The notes: generated from the letters alone by a model not told the origin. Counted from the stretch's first letter, positions 6,582-16,272 are shown. The stretch is DNA of 64,000 bases from Zymobacter palmae (GCF_003610015.1 NZ_AP018933.1:2886035-2950034); one strand, 5' to 3'. Program-made: numbers and translations.

Positions 6582-7018
6582 TGACGAAAGCGGCATCGCG
6601 TGAGATCAATCATGCACGCGCAGGGTTTTTAGCCCTGCGCGATGAGCTGCAGGCACGTCATGCCGACTTGGATCTGGCAGAGGTGTGGGACGGCATGAAG
6701 CGCAGCGAGCGCAAGGCCGTCCTGCTCTCCGCCACGATCATCAAGCCGGACAGTGGCAGTAAAAAACCAGACGACAGCAGCAATCACCGCGCTGAGTTGC
6801 TCACTACGCCTTTGCGACAAATGTCTGTCGAGGATCGTGTCGCTATTCGCCATGCCATTCATCGCATGAGTGCTTTTGCCAGCGGTTTGAAAGACCGCTG
6901 CCACAAGCATTCGGCATCCCGTCCCGTCGAGCTGGCCGCATTGGCCCGTACTGCGCTCGACAAAGGGGATATGACCGCTGCCCGTCACTTCATCAGCCTG
7001 ATCGAGACCGCATCATGA
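6581..7018 (+). CDS. Phage early protein preceding the replication gene
   Basis: The 145-residue product is helical and basic, with an N-terminal segment (about 1-55) containing WDGMKRSERKAVLLSA and a C-terminal segment with VEDRVAIRHAIHRMSAFA, separated by a polar Ser/Lys/Asp-rich linker. I recognise no family. It overlaps the GPA replication gene by four bases (ATGA). In P2-like phages the gene just before gpA is often a helper of replication, but no such function can be shown here. Confidence 0.6.
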   Translation: MTKAASREINHARAGFLALRDELQARHADLDLAEVWDGMKRSERKAVLLSATIIKPDSGSKKPDDSSNHRAELLTTPLRQMSVEDRVAIRHAIHRMSAFASGLKDRCHKHSASRPVELAALARTALDKGDMTAARHFISLIETAS

Positions 7019-9234
7019 GCAAGAAGCCCCGCGTCAGCGCTATCCAGCTAAGCCAGAGCTACGGCGCACGCGATTGTCCTGTGTGGCGTCAGCAGTTCTT
7101 CGACCTCTTTCCTTCGGTCGCGGAAGATCTGGCCGCAGGCTTTGTCAGTGTTGCCCGTATCGAGGGCAACGCAGCAGGCAACCGCTGGCTGCGCGCTATC
7201 GCGGAATCGCTCAAGGCTGGGCCGTGGAACGTCACGCATGATGATGAGGCGCTGGTCGACTATGCCAAGGCGCAGGCGCTGGCCATCGAGAGGGCTACAG
7301 CGCGCGCGTATACGAACGACAAGTTCCGCGTGTACGTCTTCCGTCCGGTCGATCGCCTGCTGGTATGGCCAGTGGCTAGTCGTGCAGAAGCCTACCGGTT
7401 CATGGCGCGCGCAAGTGCTGTCGAAGAACGTGGCGGCATGTGGACAGCCATCCAAGTGGGTGAGCTGTGCTGTCGTGCCCATGAAATAGACCCGCCCGCT
7501 GAAAGCTTCTTCTCACTCAAGGGGCGCGTGCTGCGTATGAGCAGTGCCAAGTGGTGGCGTCGCAAGCTGCGTGTGCTTTCTGCACGTCGCTTAGAACAGT
7601 TCATGCGTGAAGTGGGCCGCGTGCATAAGCGCGCCGGTATCTACTGTTCTGATCTCAACGTGAAGCGCCGCAGCAAGCAGCACCGCCGTAACCGCGACAT
7701 GCTGATGTCGCAAGAAGCGGTCAACCAGCACGACCAGTGCATGACATTGGCCGAGCTGTCCGATCGCTCGGTGGCCAACCCCGATATCCGTCGCGCCGAA
7801 CTGATGCTGCGTATCCGTGACACCGAGAAGGAAGCACTGCGCGCCGGCGATGTGGGCATTTTCTACACCATCACCTGCCCCTCTAAGTTTCACCCCGTGC
7901 ATTCCGGCACCTGCAAGCGCAACCCTAAATACAACGGGGCTACCCCGCGCGATGCGCAAGACTATCTGACCCAGCTGTGGGCACGCATTCGTGCCCGCTT
8001 TAAGGCCAAGAAAATTCAGGTTTACGGAGTGCGCGTGGCTGAGCCGCATCACGACGGCACCCCGCATTGGCACTTGCTGCTGTGGATGAAGCCCGAAGAA
8101 AGGGAGCTGGTCACAAGCATCATGCGCCGCTATGCGCTGGCTGAAGATGGCGACGAACATGGCGCACAGCGTTACCGCTTCGATCATGAAGTGATGAACC
8201 CGCACAAGGGCGGTGCCATCAGCTATATCGCCAAATACATCAGCAAGAACATCAATGGCCAGCAGTTTGCCGAGTTCGATCAGTATGGCAAGCCGCTGGA
8301 AAGCAGTGCCCCGCGCATCGAAGCATGGGCAGGGGTCTGGGGCATTCGTCAGTTTCAGTTCGTCGGCCTGCCGTCGGTCACTGTATGGCGTGAAATGCGC
8401 CGTATCACCAGCGACAAGCAGACCCTGCTGCGCGAATGGGAAGAGACCTTTGGTTACGCCAGCTCGGTTATCGAACTGATGGCCGCGATGCGTGACGCCT
8501 GTGATAACAGCGAGTGGGATCGCTACATCAGCCTGATGGGTGGGCCTTGCACACCGCTTAAAGATCAGCCCGTCCGCCCGTGGGTCGAGGTGCGCCTTGA
8601 TGAGCGTTCACCGGACTACATCGCCCACAACGGTTACGGCGAGACGTGCGAAGTGCGCTATGGGGTGCTGGTGAAAGGTAGCCAGTACATGACGCGCTTC
8701 TACAAGTGGACAGTGCGCCCAGCCTCGAAGCGCCGAGGGTTTGAAGACAGCGACGCGACAGCGTCGCCTTGGACTCGTGTGAATAACTGTACCCCCCTCG
8801 GCAAAGGCGAATACGTAGGGCCGCCAGCGGTCGACGAATTCCTGAGCACGCACGCTCGTCTACTCGAAACCGACCACACATTCCCGTCGCTGCCGCCGGA
8901 TAAGCAAATTTCGACGGTCACCGACTACCTGAACCGAAAAATCAGGATGAACACGATCCTAGCACCGCAACCCAAGCCTGAATCCGAGCGCGTGGCCACC
9001 GAAAAACGGTACCGCCGATGGGCGGCATCAGCGGAAATGCAGGCAGAGGCAGAGGATGAGCAAGAAATGATACGTCTGATACGCATCATGGCCTGCCGAC
9101 GCAATGACCCTATGCCGGATCCCGCAAATGGCGCATGGATGCCACGCCATCCTATGACGCATGAGCCTGTTTTCTATACGGCAAACCCTAAAAACCTACT
9201 CAAGAAAACATGGAAGCCAGCGCTTCCTCACTGA
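7015..9234 (+). CDS. Phage replication initiator, GPA-type HUH endonuclease
   Basis: The 739-residue protein matches the P2 gene A (Phage_GPA) family in length and motifs. It contains FYTITCPSKFHP (about 283-294), the HUH metal-binding motif in HHDGTPHWHLLLW (His351 and His353) and the paired tyrosines YIAKY (Tyr404, Tyr408) of the nicking site. These proteins nick the phage origin, stay covalently attached through tyrosine and start rolling-circle replication with the host Rep helicase. In P2 the origin lies inside the A gene itself, which may also hold here. The C-terminal 100 residues are charged and less conserved. It is the longest gene of the early operon. Confidence 0.92.
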   Translation: MSKKPRVSAIQLSQSYGARDCPVWRQQFFDLFPSVAEDLAAGFVSVARIEGNAAGNRWLRAIAESLKAGPWNVTHDDEALVDYAKAQALAIERATARAYTNDKFRVYVFRPVDRLLVWPVASRAEAYRFMARASAVEERGGMWTAIQVGELCCRAHEIDPPAESFFSLKGRVLRMSSAKWWRRKLRVLSARRLEQFMREVGRVHKRAGIYCSDLNVKRRSKQHRRNRDMLMSQEAVNQHDQCMTLAELSDRSVANPDIRRAELMLRIRDTEKEALRAGDVGIFYTITCPSKFHPVHSGTCKRNPKYNGATPRDAQDYLTQLWARIRARFKAKKIQVYGVRVAEPHHDGTPHWHLLLWMKPEERELVTSIMRRYALAEDGDEHGAQRYRFDHEVMNPHKGGAISYIAKYISKNINGQQFAEFDQYGKPLESSAPRIEAWAGVWGIRQFQFVGLPSVTVWREMRRITSDKQTLLREWEETFGYASSVIELMAAMRDACDNSEWDRYISLMGGPCTPLKDQPVRPWVEVRLDERSPDYIAHNGYGETCEVRYGVLVKGSQYMTRFYKWTVRPASKRRGFEDSDATASPWTRVNNCTPLGKGEYVGPPAVDEFLSTHARLLETDHTFPSLPPDKQISTVTDYLNRKIRMNTILAPQPKPESERVATEKRYRRWAASAEMQAEAEDEQEMIRLIRIMACRRNDPMPDPANGAWMPRHPMTHEPVFYTANPKNLLKKTWKPALPH

Positions 9235-9251
9235 ATGCATAAGGCAGAAAA

Positions 9252-9485
9252 ATGGCTGACAACATAGACGCGGCACAGGCGCACGCCGAGCGCATGACCG
9301 CACAGGCGATCACTCACCATATGGCCGCCCAGCAGCATCAGACGATGACCGTAGGAACAGCCGAGTGCATGGACTGCGGCGAAGCGATACCGGCTAGCCG
9401 CCGCGCCGCCCTGCCCTACGCCACTCGCTGCATCGACTGCCAAACCATCGTTGAACGCCGAGGCCAGCATGGTCGCAAGGGGTAA
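9252..9485 (+). CDS. DksA/TraR-family C4 zinc-finger protein
   Basis: The 77-residue product has an N-terminal helix and a C4 zinc finger, Cys39, Cys42, Cys60 and Cys63, in the context ECMDCGEAIPASRR and ATRCIDC, the classical DksA/TraR finger. Short TraR-like proteins bind the secondary channel of RNA polymerase and mimic DksA with ppGpp; they are common in P2-like early regions. The ATG follows AAGGCAG. It overlaps the next gene by 17 bases. Confidence 0.82.
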   Translation: MADNIDAAQAHAERMTAQAITHHMAAQQHQTMTVGTAECMDCGEAIPASRRAALPYATRCIDCQTIVERRGQHGRKG

Positions 9486-9741
9486 GCGCTGGGCCAATGT
9501 CGCGGGCATCCTATGTGCCGATCCGGCCTTTAGGCTCTATCTCGATCAGCGTGCACGGGCCAAGTTCGGACAGGATGTGCCTGATGGTACCCATACCGAA
9601 ACCGATGCCGCCGACTGGATCCGCAAAGCCTGCGAGGTGGCCAGTAGAAAAGACATCGACGGCAATCCCAGCGCCGTCAGGGTGTTAACGGGCATCCGTT
9701 CAAGGTTTGATTTTTGGAAGAAGAAACAGGGGGAAGCATGA
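9469..9741 (+). CDS. Small phage protein, unknown function
   Basis: The ATG at 9469 is preferred over the TTG at 9451 because a GAGG ribosome site lies about 10 bases upstream, giving 90 residues. The product is helical, with LCADPAFRLYLDQRARAKFG, a segment TETDAADWIRKACEVASR and a basic tail. It resembles unassigned proteins found next to TraR-like genes in P2-like phages, but I cannot name a function. It overlaps the next gene by four bases. Confidence 0.6.
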   Translation: MVARGKRWANVAGILCADPAFRLYLDQRARAKFGQDVPDGTHTETDAADWIRKACEVASRKDIDGNPSAVRVLTGIRSRFDFWKKKQGEA

Positions 9742-9947
9742 AAAACAGCAGCATCGTGACATGTGACGAACTGAGAGTAATCACGGGCTATAGCCGTCCT
9801 GCAGACATATCGCGAACACTCCGCAGCCAAGGGATTAGGGTGTTCATGGGAAAAAATGGCCCGTGGACGACCCTTGATCTAATCAACAGTGCGGGCGGCA
9901 TGCACGCCGCTGCCAACAATGAAGCATACAGCCCGACCATCCTATGA
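9738..9947 (+). CDS. DUF4224-like small protein upstream of the integrase
   Basis: The ATG at 9738 after GGGGGAAGC gives 69 residues. The N-terminal half, VTCDELRVITGYSRPADISR followed by LRSQGIRVF, fits the DUF4224 pattern: an elongation-like helix, a TGY turn and a second helix ending in a GI(R/K) strand. DUF4224 genes characteristically sit immediately before a tyrosine integrase, as here, where the reading frames overlap by four bases. It may help directional excision, but that is inference from position. Confidence 0.65.
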   Translation: MKNSSIVTCDELRVITGYSRPADISRTLRSQGIRVFMGKNGPWTTLDLINSAGGMHAAANNEAYSPTIL

Positions 9948-11113
9948 AGACCGGCACACGCGGCAAGCCGCGCAAACATAATCCGAGCATTCCGAAGCAC
10001 ATTGACCAACGGAAATTGCCGACGGGCGTCTACTTTGATGCCCGTGGTCGCGGGCGATGGTACGTGGTCTACCGCAATGAAGCGGGAGTGCAGAAATCGC
10101 AAACCATTGCCGACCGAACCGCAACCTTGTCCGAGCTGCACCGCATCATGGAACTACGCGCAGGGATTGACCGCTATACGCTTCGATACCTGTGTGACCA
10201 ATTTCATATGTCGGCGAAATTCTGTTCGCTCATGCCGAAAACACGCGAGGGGTACGAGTACTGCAGGGGGATCGTACTGGAAATGCCAACGCAAACAGGG
10301 ATGGTCTTAGGCGACTTGTCGACAGAGCGTTTCTCACAGCCACTGATTCAGCGTGTTGTCGACAAAATTGCCGATGAAGGTACCCCGACGAAAGCAAACA
10401 GCGTGCTGCGGTATCTGCGACGACTGTTCCGATGGGGAATGAACCGAGGGCATTGCAAAAGCAACCCTGCAGTGGGAGTCGAGGCAGCCCTTGAGCGCAA
10501 GCAAAGGAGACTGCCCTCCACAGAGGTGATGGAGAGAGTCATAGCGCATGCAAGATTAAAGGGTAGCGACCAGCCAAAGCGAGGTAATGCGGGATCATGT
10601 CCAGAGTATCTGTGGATTGTGATGGAGCTGGCCTATTTGTGCCGCCTACGTGGCATTGAGGTCATCACTCTGACGGATGCACACGGCCTCGCAGAAGGAA
10701 TTATGACCAACCGCCGCAAAGGCTCGCGGGACAACATTGTCCGCTGGACGCCGCGCTTGCGGGCCGTGTGGGTAGCGGCCCAGCAACGCCGTGCGCGCAT
10801 ATGGTCAGACGCTGGGCGTAACTTGCCAAGGCTGGCAGAAAACCGTGCCCTGATCGTTGCCAGAGATGGAGAAGCGTTGAAAAAAAGCGGACTGGACACC
10901 GCGTGGCAGCGCTTCATGAAGCGAATGATTGAGGATGGAGTGCTCGACTCATCTGAACGTTTCGGTCTGCACGACCTAAAGCGAAAAGGCATTACTGACA
11001 CGCTGGGAACACGTCATGAAAAGCAGGAAGCATCGGGACATCGGTCGAGCGGGATGATGGATGTGTACGACCTAAGCGTGCCCGTCGTGGCTACGCCTGG
11101 AGCTGCAAAATGA
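9944..11113 (+). CDS. int: Tyrosine recombinase, element integrase
   Basis: The 389-residue protein is a phage-type tyrosine integrase. The catalytic domain shows Arg236 in CRLRGIEVITL, His343 in GLHDLKRKG (where the usual HxxR arginine is Lys346 followed by Arg347), His366 in SGHRSS and the nucleophile Tyr375 in MDVYD. The N-terminal 180 residues hold an arm-binding and a SAM-like core-binding domain (TKANSVLRYLRRLFRWG). It is the last gene of the early operon and ends about 100 bases from the 3' end of tRNA-Thr, the usual place for an integrase whose attachment site is in a tRNA gene. The matching left attachment copy was not found in the window. Confidence 0.9.
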   Translation: MKTGTRGKPRKHNPSIPKHIDQRKLPTGVYFDARGRGRWYVVYRNEAGVQKSQTIADRTATLSELHRIMELRAGIDRYTLRYLCDQFHMSAKFCSLMPKTREGYEYCRGIVLEMPTQTGMVLGDLSTERFSQPLIQRVVDKIADEGTPTKANSVLRYLRRLFRWGMNRGHCKSNPAVGVEAALERKQRRLPSTEVMERVIAHARLKGSDQPKRGNAGSCPEYLWIVMELAYLCRLRGIEVITLTDAHGLAEGIMTNRRKGSRDNIVRWTPRLRAVWVAAQQRRARIWSDAGRNLPRLAENRALIVARDGEALKKSGLDTAWQRFMKRMIEDGVLDSSERFGLHDLKRKGITDTLGTRHEKQEASGHRSSGMMDVYDLSVPVVATPGAAK

Positions 11114-11162
11114 CGGGGAATATTACGGAAAATAGTTATGTAGAAGGTGCTAAAACGAAGAA

Positions 11163-11180
11163 ACCGCCCCGTGGGGCGGT
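11163..11180. terminator. Hairpin terminator between int and tRNA-Thr
   Basis: An eight-base GC-rich stem (ACCGCCCC/GGGGCGGT) with a two-base spacer lies between the end of int and the 3' end of the minus-strand tRNA-Thr. On the minus strand it is followed by a T-rich run, so it probably terminates the tRNA operon and may also stop int transcription. Confidence 0.7.
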
Positions 11181-11213
11181 TCTGAAATCCCTGATAAATC
11201 AAGGACTTAAATA

Positions 11214-11289
<76 letters not shown>

Positions 11290-11310
11290 AAATATATCAC
11301 GACGGTGATA

Positions 11311-11385
11311 TGGCTGGGGTACCAGGATTCGAACCTGGGAATGCCGATACCAAAAACCGGTGCCTTACCACTTGGCGATACCCCA
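11311..11385 (-). tRNA. tRNA-Gln(TTG)
   Basis: A 75-base cloverleaf on the minus strand with acceptor TGGGGTA/TACCCCA, encoded CCA and anticodon loop TTTTGGT reading TTG. Middle gene of the tRNA operon. Confidence 0.96.
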
Positions 11386-11401
11386 GCAATTGAGGTTGGG
11401 G

Positions 11402-11477
11402 TGGTGGCCAGAGACGGAATCGAACCGCCGACACGGGGATTTTCAATCCCCTGCTCTACCAACTGAGCTATCTGGCC
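11402..11477 (-). tRNA. tRNA-Phe(GAA)
   Basis: A 76-base cloverleaf on the minus strand with acceptor GGCCAGA/TCTGGCC, encoded CCA and anticodon loop TTGAAAA reading GAA. First gene of the tRNA operon, about 20 bases below its promoter. Confidence 0.97.
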
Positions 11478-11497
11478 CTTGCCAGCCAACGCCGTGC

Positions 11498-11526
11498 ATT
11501 AAACCGAAAAACGGACTCGGCGTCAA
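11498..11526 (-). promoter_or_regulatory. Promoter of the tRNA-Phe-Gln-Thr operon
   Basis: On the minus strand TTGACG (11521-11526) and TTTAAT (11498-11503) are separated by 17 bases, and the -10 lies about 20 bases upstream of tRNA-Phe. The spacing and hexamers fit a sigma-70 promoter. Confidence 0.7.
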
Positions 11527-11617
11527 GCAAGTTGATGAAAAAAACAGAATATACCTACGAGCCCCTGATGCAACAGCTCTTTTGTAACGGCCACATGCGG
11601 TCTACCACCGCACGCCA

Positions 11618-11893
11618 TTATTGCGCAGCGTCAGTCGGGACGTAGCCTTCAGCCAGATCCGTTGGCTTGTTGTCGAAGAAAGCCTCCATCTGTTCAAGCA
11701 GATAGCGACGGTTCTCGGCTTTGATCAGGCTCAGGTGCTTTTCATTGATCAGGCGGGTCTGAAGCTGCTGCCATTCCTGCCAGGCCTGCTGAGAAACGGT
11801 ATCAAAAATTTCCTGACCACGAGCACCGGGCAACGGTGGCGTTACCAGACCGGGCAGTTCCTGTTGATACTTGCGGCAGAATACAGTGCGCGT
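11618..11893 (-). CDS. yggX: Fe(II)-trafficking protein YggX
   Basis: I take the internal ATG at 11893, giving 91 residues, the usual YggX length. The N-terminus TRTVFCRKYQQELPGL with the conserved Cys and the body with WQEWQQLQTRLINEKHL and NRRYLLEQM match the family. YggX is a small cytosolic protein linked to iron supply and protection of Fe-S clusters from oxidation. It lies just downstream of mutY on the same strand, as in E. coli, and the pairing makes sense because MutY carries a 4Fe-4S cluster. Confidence 0.95.
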   Translation of the reverse strand, partial: TRTVFCRKYQQELPGLVTPPLPGARGQEIFDTVSQQAWQEWQQLQTRLINEKHLSLIKAENRRYLLEQMEAFFDNKPTDLAEGYVPTDAAQ

Positions 11894-11983
11894 CATGGCG
11901 TCAATTCCTGTTGAATGAACAAAAGAAGGATGAGCCACCCTCGCTATATGCGCGAGCAGCCCTTATAGGAAAGATAGAAGGTA

Positions 11984-13135
11984 TCAGCCCGCGGCATCCA
12001 GATGCGCGGCCAGCTGGCCCAGCAGCGTCTTGACGGGGGCCGCCAGCCCGATGCCGTCAAGCGTGGCCGGCGAACGCCAGCACGTGGGGCGAGAGAAGGC
12101 CTCGGCGGGCAGTGCGTGAGAGCACTCTATAAGCACTGGTGTCATCTCTAGCCGGAAATGGCTGAAGATATGTGTAAACGGTGTCCAGTATTCAATGCTG
12201 TCTCCAATGCCCCACCTTTCACACCAGTCTTTGACCTCCGCGGCACCGTCGCACTGCGGAAAACTCCACAGTCCACCCCAGATGCCTTCTGCTGGGCGCT
12301 GCTCCAGCATCACGTGCCCAGCGCGATTCACCAGCATCAGCGCGTGAGCGTACCGTGTCGGCGCCGCTTTCTTGGGCTTTGAAGAAGGGAAATCAGTTTC
12401 ACGCCCCATACGGTGCGCTTCACACCAGTTCTGCACGGGACACAGCAGACAAGCAGGCGCCTTGCGGGTACACAGCGTGGCTCCCAGATCCATCATCACC
12501 TGCGTGTAGTCACCGGCGCGCTCGGTGGGCGTGTAGTGCTCGGCAATATCCCACAGAGTGCGCTCGACCGCTGGGCGCCCGGGCCAGCCTTCCACGGCAT
12601 GAAGCCGAGTCAGTACGCGCTTAACGTTGCCGTCCAGAATAGGCGCGCGCTGCCCCGTCGCCAGACTGATCACAGCCCCCGCTGTCGAACGCCCGATACC
12701 TGGCAACGAGGCCATCTCATCGACACTATCAGTCGGGAACCGGCCGCCATACTGCTCGACCACCACGATAGCCGCCTTATGAAGGTTGCGGGCTCGGGCG
12801 TAGTACCCCAATCCCGTCCACAAGTGCAGCACATCATCCAGCGGCGCAGCCGCCAAGGCTTCTACTGTGGGAAAGCGCGCCATGAAGCGGTCGAAATAGT
12901 CGATGACGGTCGCTACCTGCGTCTGCTGCAGCATGATCTCGGACACCCAGACACGATAGGGCGTCTGATTCTGCTGCCACGGTAGATGCTTGCGACCGTG
13001 TTCATCAAACCAAGCGAGTACGCGCTGCTGAAAGGCAGCGGCAGGATAAAGCGAAGGAAGCGGGGCTATCGGGCCATCAGTCTGACGGGCCATACGGCGA
13101 GTCACTCGTCTGTTACGCATGTTCGGCACGAACAT
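11984..13135 (-). CDS. mutY: A/G-specific adenine DNA glycosylase MutY
   Basis: MutY removes adenine opposite 8-oxoguanine. The 383-residue frame shows the helix-hairpin-helix [12 protein letters not shown] (about 144-155), catalytic Glu66 in SEIMLQQTQ and Asp168 in ILDGNVKRV, and the 4Fe-4S ligands Cys222, Cys229, Cys232 and Cys238 in C-x6-C-x2-C-x5-C spacing. The C-terminal part (about 258-380) is the NUDIX-like domain that reads 8-oxoG. The first 14 residues before MARQ are atypical, so the true start may be the ATG at 13093. It lies between asmA and yggX, all on the minus strand, the common gamma order. Confidence 0.95.
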   Translation of the reverse strand: MFVPNMRNRRVTRRMARQTDGPIAPLPSLYPAAAFQQRVLAWFDEHGRKHLPWQQNQTPYRVWVSEIMLQQTQVATVIDYFDRFMARFPTVEALAAAPLDDVLHLWTGLGYYARARNLHKAAIVVVEQYGGRFPTDSVDEMASLPGIGRSTAGAVISLATGQRAPILDGNVKRVLTRLHAVEGWPGRPAVERTLWDIAEHYTPTERAGDYTQVMMDLGATLCTRKAPACLLCPVQNWCEAHRMGRETDFPSSKPKKAAPTRYAHALMLVNRAGHVMLEQRPAEGIWGGLWSFPQCDGAAEVKDWCERWGIGDSIEYWTPFTHIFSHFRLEMTPVLIECSHALPAEAFSRPTCWRSPATLDGIGLAAPVKTLLGQLAAHLDAAG

Positions 13136-13168
13136 GGCTGGCGTGCGTACCTGAGGGCGCTACGGCCC

Positions 13169-15433
13169 TCAGGGAGAAGTCGACCACCGGTCATTATGAC
13201 GCAGTGAATTTCTCAGGATACCGCTACTGCGTTCATCATCCAACCCGCACCAGCTGTCCGCCATGTCGGCCAGTGTGCCCGAGCAGCGTAGCGGTACACC
13301 GTTGCTGCTCATCTCGCGCGGCAGCGTACATCCCGCCAGTGCCGTCGTCGTCGATCGCACCAGCACATGGTAATCGAAACGATGTCGCGCCAGATCGAAG
13401 ATACCCTCACCCTCGACACTGTTGCCCGACAGGCGTCCGCGCAGGTCATCGCTATACAGGATGCCATCTCGCAGTGTGAAGCGCCCATTGGCGGCTTCCA
13501 TGAGCGCAGGCACCACCTCGCCGGTCGGGATATTGCTGGCCTGCGCCACAGCGCGGCATACCGTATGGCTGAGCCATGCCCCACTTTGATCATCATTGCG
13601 CAGCGCCAGCGATACCGGCCCTGACAGCGTGCCCCACGGATCGTTGAGCTGTGCCGCCAGCTCCATGCGACCGCTCAGTGTAGGATCAGGCTTGTCAACA
13701 TCGGCCACCCGCTCGGCGTACAGAGGCACATCCTTGAAACTTGCGTTGAAGTACAGTCGGCCCGGTGCCTGATCGACTTGTGCCCCACCGGTCGCCATAA
13801 CCTGTCCATCGCCGACCATTGCTGCAAGACGCGACAGCTGCCAACGGCCATCCTGCGTCGACAGCGCCAGAGACAAATTATGCAGCGTGCGATCGTTCCA
13901 CATCAGCTCGTCGATATCGGCCCGCGCCTTGAACATCAAACTGCGATGCTGACGCAGCCAGTTGACCCAGGCGGGCGCGACCATGTCACGCACACCGTTG
14001 CCTCCAACCAGCGACCACAGCCCGCTTTCTGGCGGCAGATAGCGATCCAGTGACAGCGACGGCATCTCCAGCTCGAAGGCGGGAGCATCGCCATAGTCCC
14101 ACTGCACGCTGGCATTAAGCGGCTGTCCATCCAAACGCCCCTTGATGCTGTCGACGGCCAAGTGACGATCGTCAACGTTGAAGTCGATATCCGCTGTCAG
14201 CTGACGGAACGCGCGCGTGTCCTCGGGCAGTCCCGTGACGGCATTCGCAGACAACCACTGACGCAGGTTGTTGGTCGCCAGCGCTAGCGTACCTTTCCAG
14301 CGCGGGCTGCTCAGCAGCGTCAGGCCTTCCACACTGCCCTGAACATCAACGCCCTGATGACCAAAATCAATGTTTTCGATCTGAGCCTTATCCGTCAGAC
14401 CGTCGTAGCGGCCATCGAACGCCAGTGAGAAAGGCGATTCGCTGTCATCGTTAAAGAGACTGCGCAACATACCGTCGATGCGCACGTCGCGGATGCGGTA
14501 CTCCTGATGATCGGTATCCGCCGCTAGCTGCCCCATCGACAGGCTATAGCGCTTATTGCCCGACAGCGCAGCCAACCGCAGGTGTTCGATCTCATGTCGC
14601 CCCATCAATACGTTGGAGCATACCTCGGCCTGCGCCGTCACGGTGGCCGGCGGCAGGCGCGTGCCACTGGCCACATCAAACGTCACAGAAATGGGGAAGT
14701 GGCGCCCCAGCGCAACCTGGGTACCTACCAACGTCATCTGGTTGATATCGAGTCGCTGGACCAACCCATCCTCACGCCCCTGGTAGTGCACTTCACCATC
14801 TTCGATCTTGATGCGATGCAAATCGAAGATCAGCCTTGGCCATGAAGATGGGCGAGCATTCTGTTCGTTCATTTCCCGCGGCGGCGGCATACCACGCATC
14901 CCCATCTCATTGCCGCCTTCGGCGCGCTGTGGGAAAGCAGCAGCGCCGTCGCCCATGCGGTGCGGCGCTTCGACAAGGAAAGGACGAGGAGGCACGGGCA
15001 TGCTGGTTGCCAGCACGTCCTTGAAGCCGCTGAGCCAGGTCAGGCATGACTGCTGACGGCGTTCATCGCACAACAGATTGACGCGAACGCCCTGCGCGTT
15101 AAGGCCATCCACGATCACATCACCCATTAGCAAACGCGACATGCTCAGCGAGATGTCGGCGTGCCGAATGCTGGCCTGCGGGCCATTCATGATCAACTGA
15201 TCGGGGGCATACGCCTTGACCGAGTCGATGGAAAAACCGATATGCGGATAGAAACGCCAGCTGATATTGCCGTCCATGACCAGCGTCAATCCCGTCTTCT
15301 CACGCACCGCATCGACGATTCGCGGTTTGAGATCATTGGGGTCGAAAAAAGCCAGCGCATAGATGACCGCCGCCACTACCATGACGACCGCCAGCGCGAT
15401 AACGAGCAGTATCCCTCTGCACACTACTTTCAT
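13169..15433 (-). CDS. asmA: AsmA-family inner-membrane protein
   Basis: The frame is open from 15691, but the ATG at 15433 after GAGGGGAC gives a proper AsmA start: a basic tip and a single membrane helix (about 6-30) followed by FFDPNDLKPRIVDAV, the family hallmark. The remaining 750 or so residues form the long periplasmic AsmA repeat region thought to bridge towards the outer membrane and influence phospholipid and outer membrane protein balance. The C-terminal third has the AsmA_2 features (about 600-740). The last 20 residues look unusual but the frame is intact. It precedes mutY and diverges from hisB. Confidence 0.9.
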   Translation of the reverse strand: MKVVCRGILLVIALAVVMVVAAVIYALAFFDPNDLKPRIVDAVREKTGLTLVMDGNISWRFYPHIGFSIDSVKAYAPDQLIMNGPQASIRHADISLSMSRLLMGDVIVDGLNAQGVRVNLLCDERRQQSCLTWLSGFKDVLATSMPVPPRPFLVEAPHRMGDGAAAFPQRAEGGNEMGMRGMPPPREMNEQNARPSSWPRLIFDLHRIKIEDGEVHYQGREDGLVQRLDINQMTLVGTQVALGRHFPISVTFDVASGTRLPPATVTAQAEVCSNVLMGRHEIEHLRLAALSGNKRYSLSMGQLAADTDHQEYRIRDVRIDGMLRSLFNDDSESPFSLAFDGRYDGLTDKAQIENIDFGHQGVDVQGSVEGLTLLSSPRWKGTLALATNNLRQWLSANAVTGLPEDTRAFRQLTADIDFNVDDRHLAVDSIKGRLDGQPLNASVQWDYGDAPAFELEMPSLSLDRYLPPESGLWSLVGGNGVRDMVAPAWVNWLRQHRSLMFKARADIDELMWNDRTLHNLSLALSTQDGRWQLSRLAAMVGDGQVMATGGAQVDQAPGRLYFNASFKDVPLYAERVADVDKPDPTLSGRMELAAQLNDPWGTLSGPVSLALRNDDQSGAWLSHTVCRAVAQASNIPTGEVVPALMEAANGRFTLRDGILYSDDLRGRLSGNSVEGEGIFDLARHRFDYHVLVRSTTTALAGCTLPREMSSNGVPLRCSGTLADMADSWCGLDDERSSGILRNSLRHNDRWSTSP

Positions 15434-15663
15434 GAAGTCCCCTCGGCACGACGTACACCATCGTACTTCAGGTACATGGTAGCATCGACACGAAACGTTC
15501 TGAATCTTGAAGACACGCAGAAAATCTGCAGTTTCGACCATCCGTATGGCAAACGCTGTCCCCTTCCTTATAATCGGAATGAACCTGTCATTCGGTGACG
15601 CAGAGGCTATCCATTGTCCTCTGCCAACGCATACAACTCCAATACATGCCAACAGGACAGCAG

Positions 15664-16272
15664 ATGAGCGACTCCCCTGCACGCAGTGCACGCATTACTC
15701 GCAACACCAGCGAAACTCAGATCGATATTGAACTGAACCTCGATGGCAAGGGAACCCTGGACATCGACTGTGGCGTCCCGTTCCTTGAACATATGATCGA
15801 CCAGATCGCCCACCACGGTATGCTGGATCTGCGCGTACATGCCCACGGTGATCTGCACATCGACGACCACCATACCGTCGAAGACATCGGTATCGCACTG
15901 GGTCAGGCGTTCGCAGCGGCACTGGGCGACAAGCGCGGCATCCAGCGCTATGGCCACGCCTACGTTCCGCTCGACGAAGCACTGTCACGCGTCGTCATCG
16001 ACTTTTCAGGCCGCCCCGGCCTTTACATGGACGCCGAGTTCACCCGCGAGTATGTAGGTCGCTTTGATACTCAGCTTTGCTTCGAATTCTTCCAAGGCTT
16101 CGTCAACCATGCGGGCGCAACACTGCACATCGACAACCTGAAAGGCATCAACGCTCATCACCAGATCGAAACCATTTTCAAGGCCTTCGGTCGCGCAGTG
16201 CGTCAGGCGATCGCCGTCGATCCGGCACGCCAAGGCCAAGTGGCCTCGACCAAAGGGACCCTGCAAGGGTAA
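15664..16272 (+). CDS. hisB: Imidazoleglycerol-phosphate dehydratase
   Basis: The ATG at 15664 follows AGGACAG and gives 202 residues, the size of a monofunctional enzyme; the histidinol-phosphatase half found in enterobacterial HisB is absent. The two manganese-binding repeats are clear: [14 protein letters not shown] and [14 protein letters not shown], with [14 protein letters not shown] near the start. It catalyses step six of histidine synthesis. It leads the cluster hisB-hisH-hisA-hisF and is divergent from asmA. hisC lies 3 kb away and hisG, hisD and hisIE are not in the window. Confidence 0.96.
   Translation: MSDSPARSARITRNTSETQIDIELNLDGKGTLDIDCGVPFLEHMIDQIAHHGMLDLRVHAHGDLHIDDHHTVEDIGIALGQAFAAALGDKRGIQRYGHAYVPLDEALSRVVIDFSGRPGLYMDAEFTREYVGRFDTQLCFEFFQGFVNHAGATLHIDNLKGINAHHQIETIFKAFGRAVRQAIAVDPARQGQVASTKGTLQG

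Noticed and set aside
1..11200. CRISPR array or toxin-antitoxin system in the accessory region
   Set aside because: No regularly spaced repeats were seen, and the small DNA-binding genes at 4535 and 4794 have no toxin partners next to them.
13169..15691. A longer asmA frame beginning at 15691
   Set aside because: The first 86 residues precede the membrane helix, lack a ribosome site and overlap the hisB region; the ATG at 15433 fits the family.
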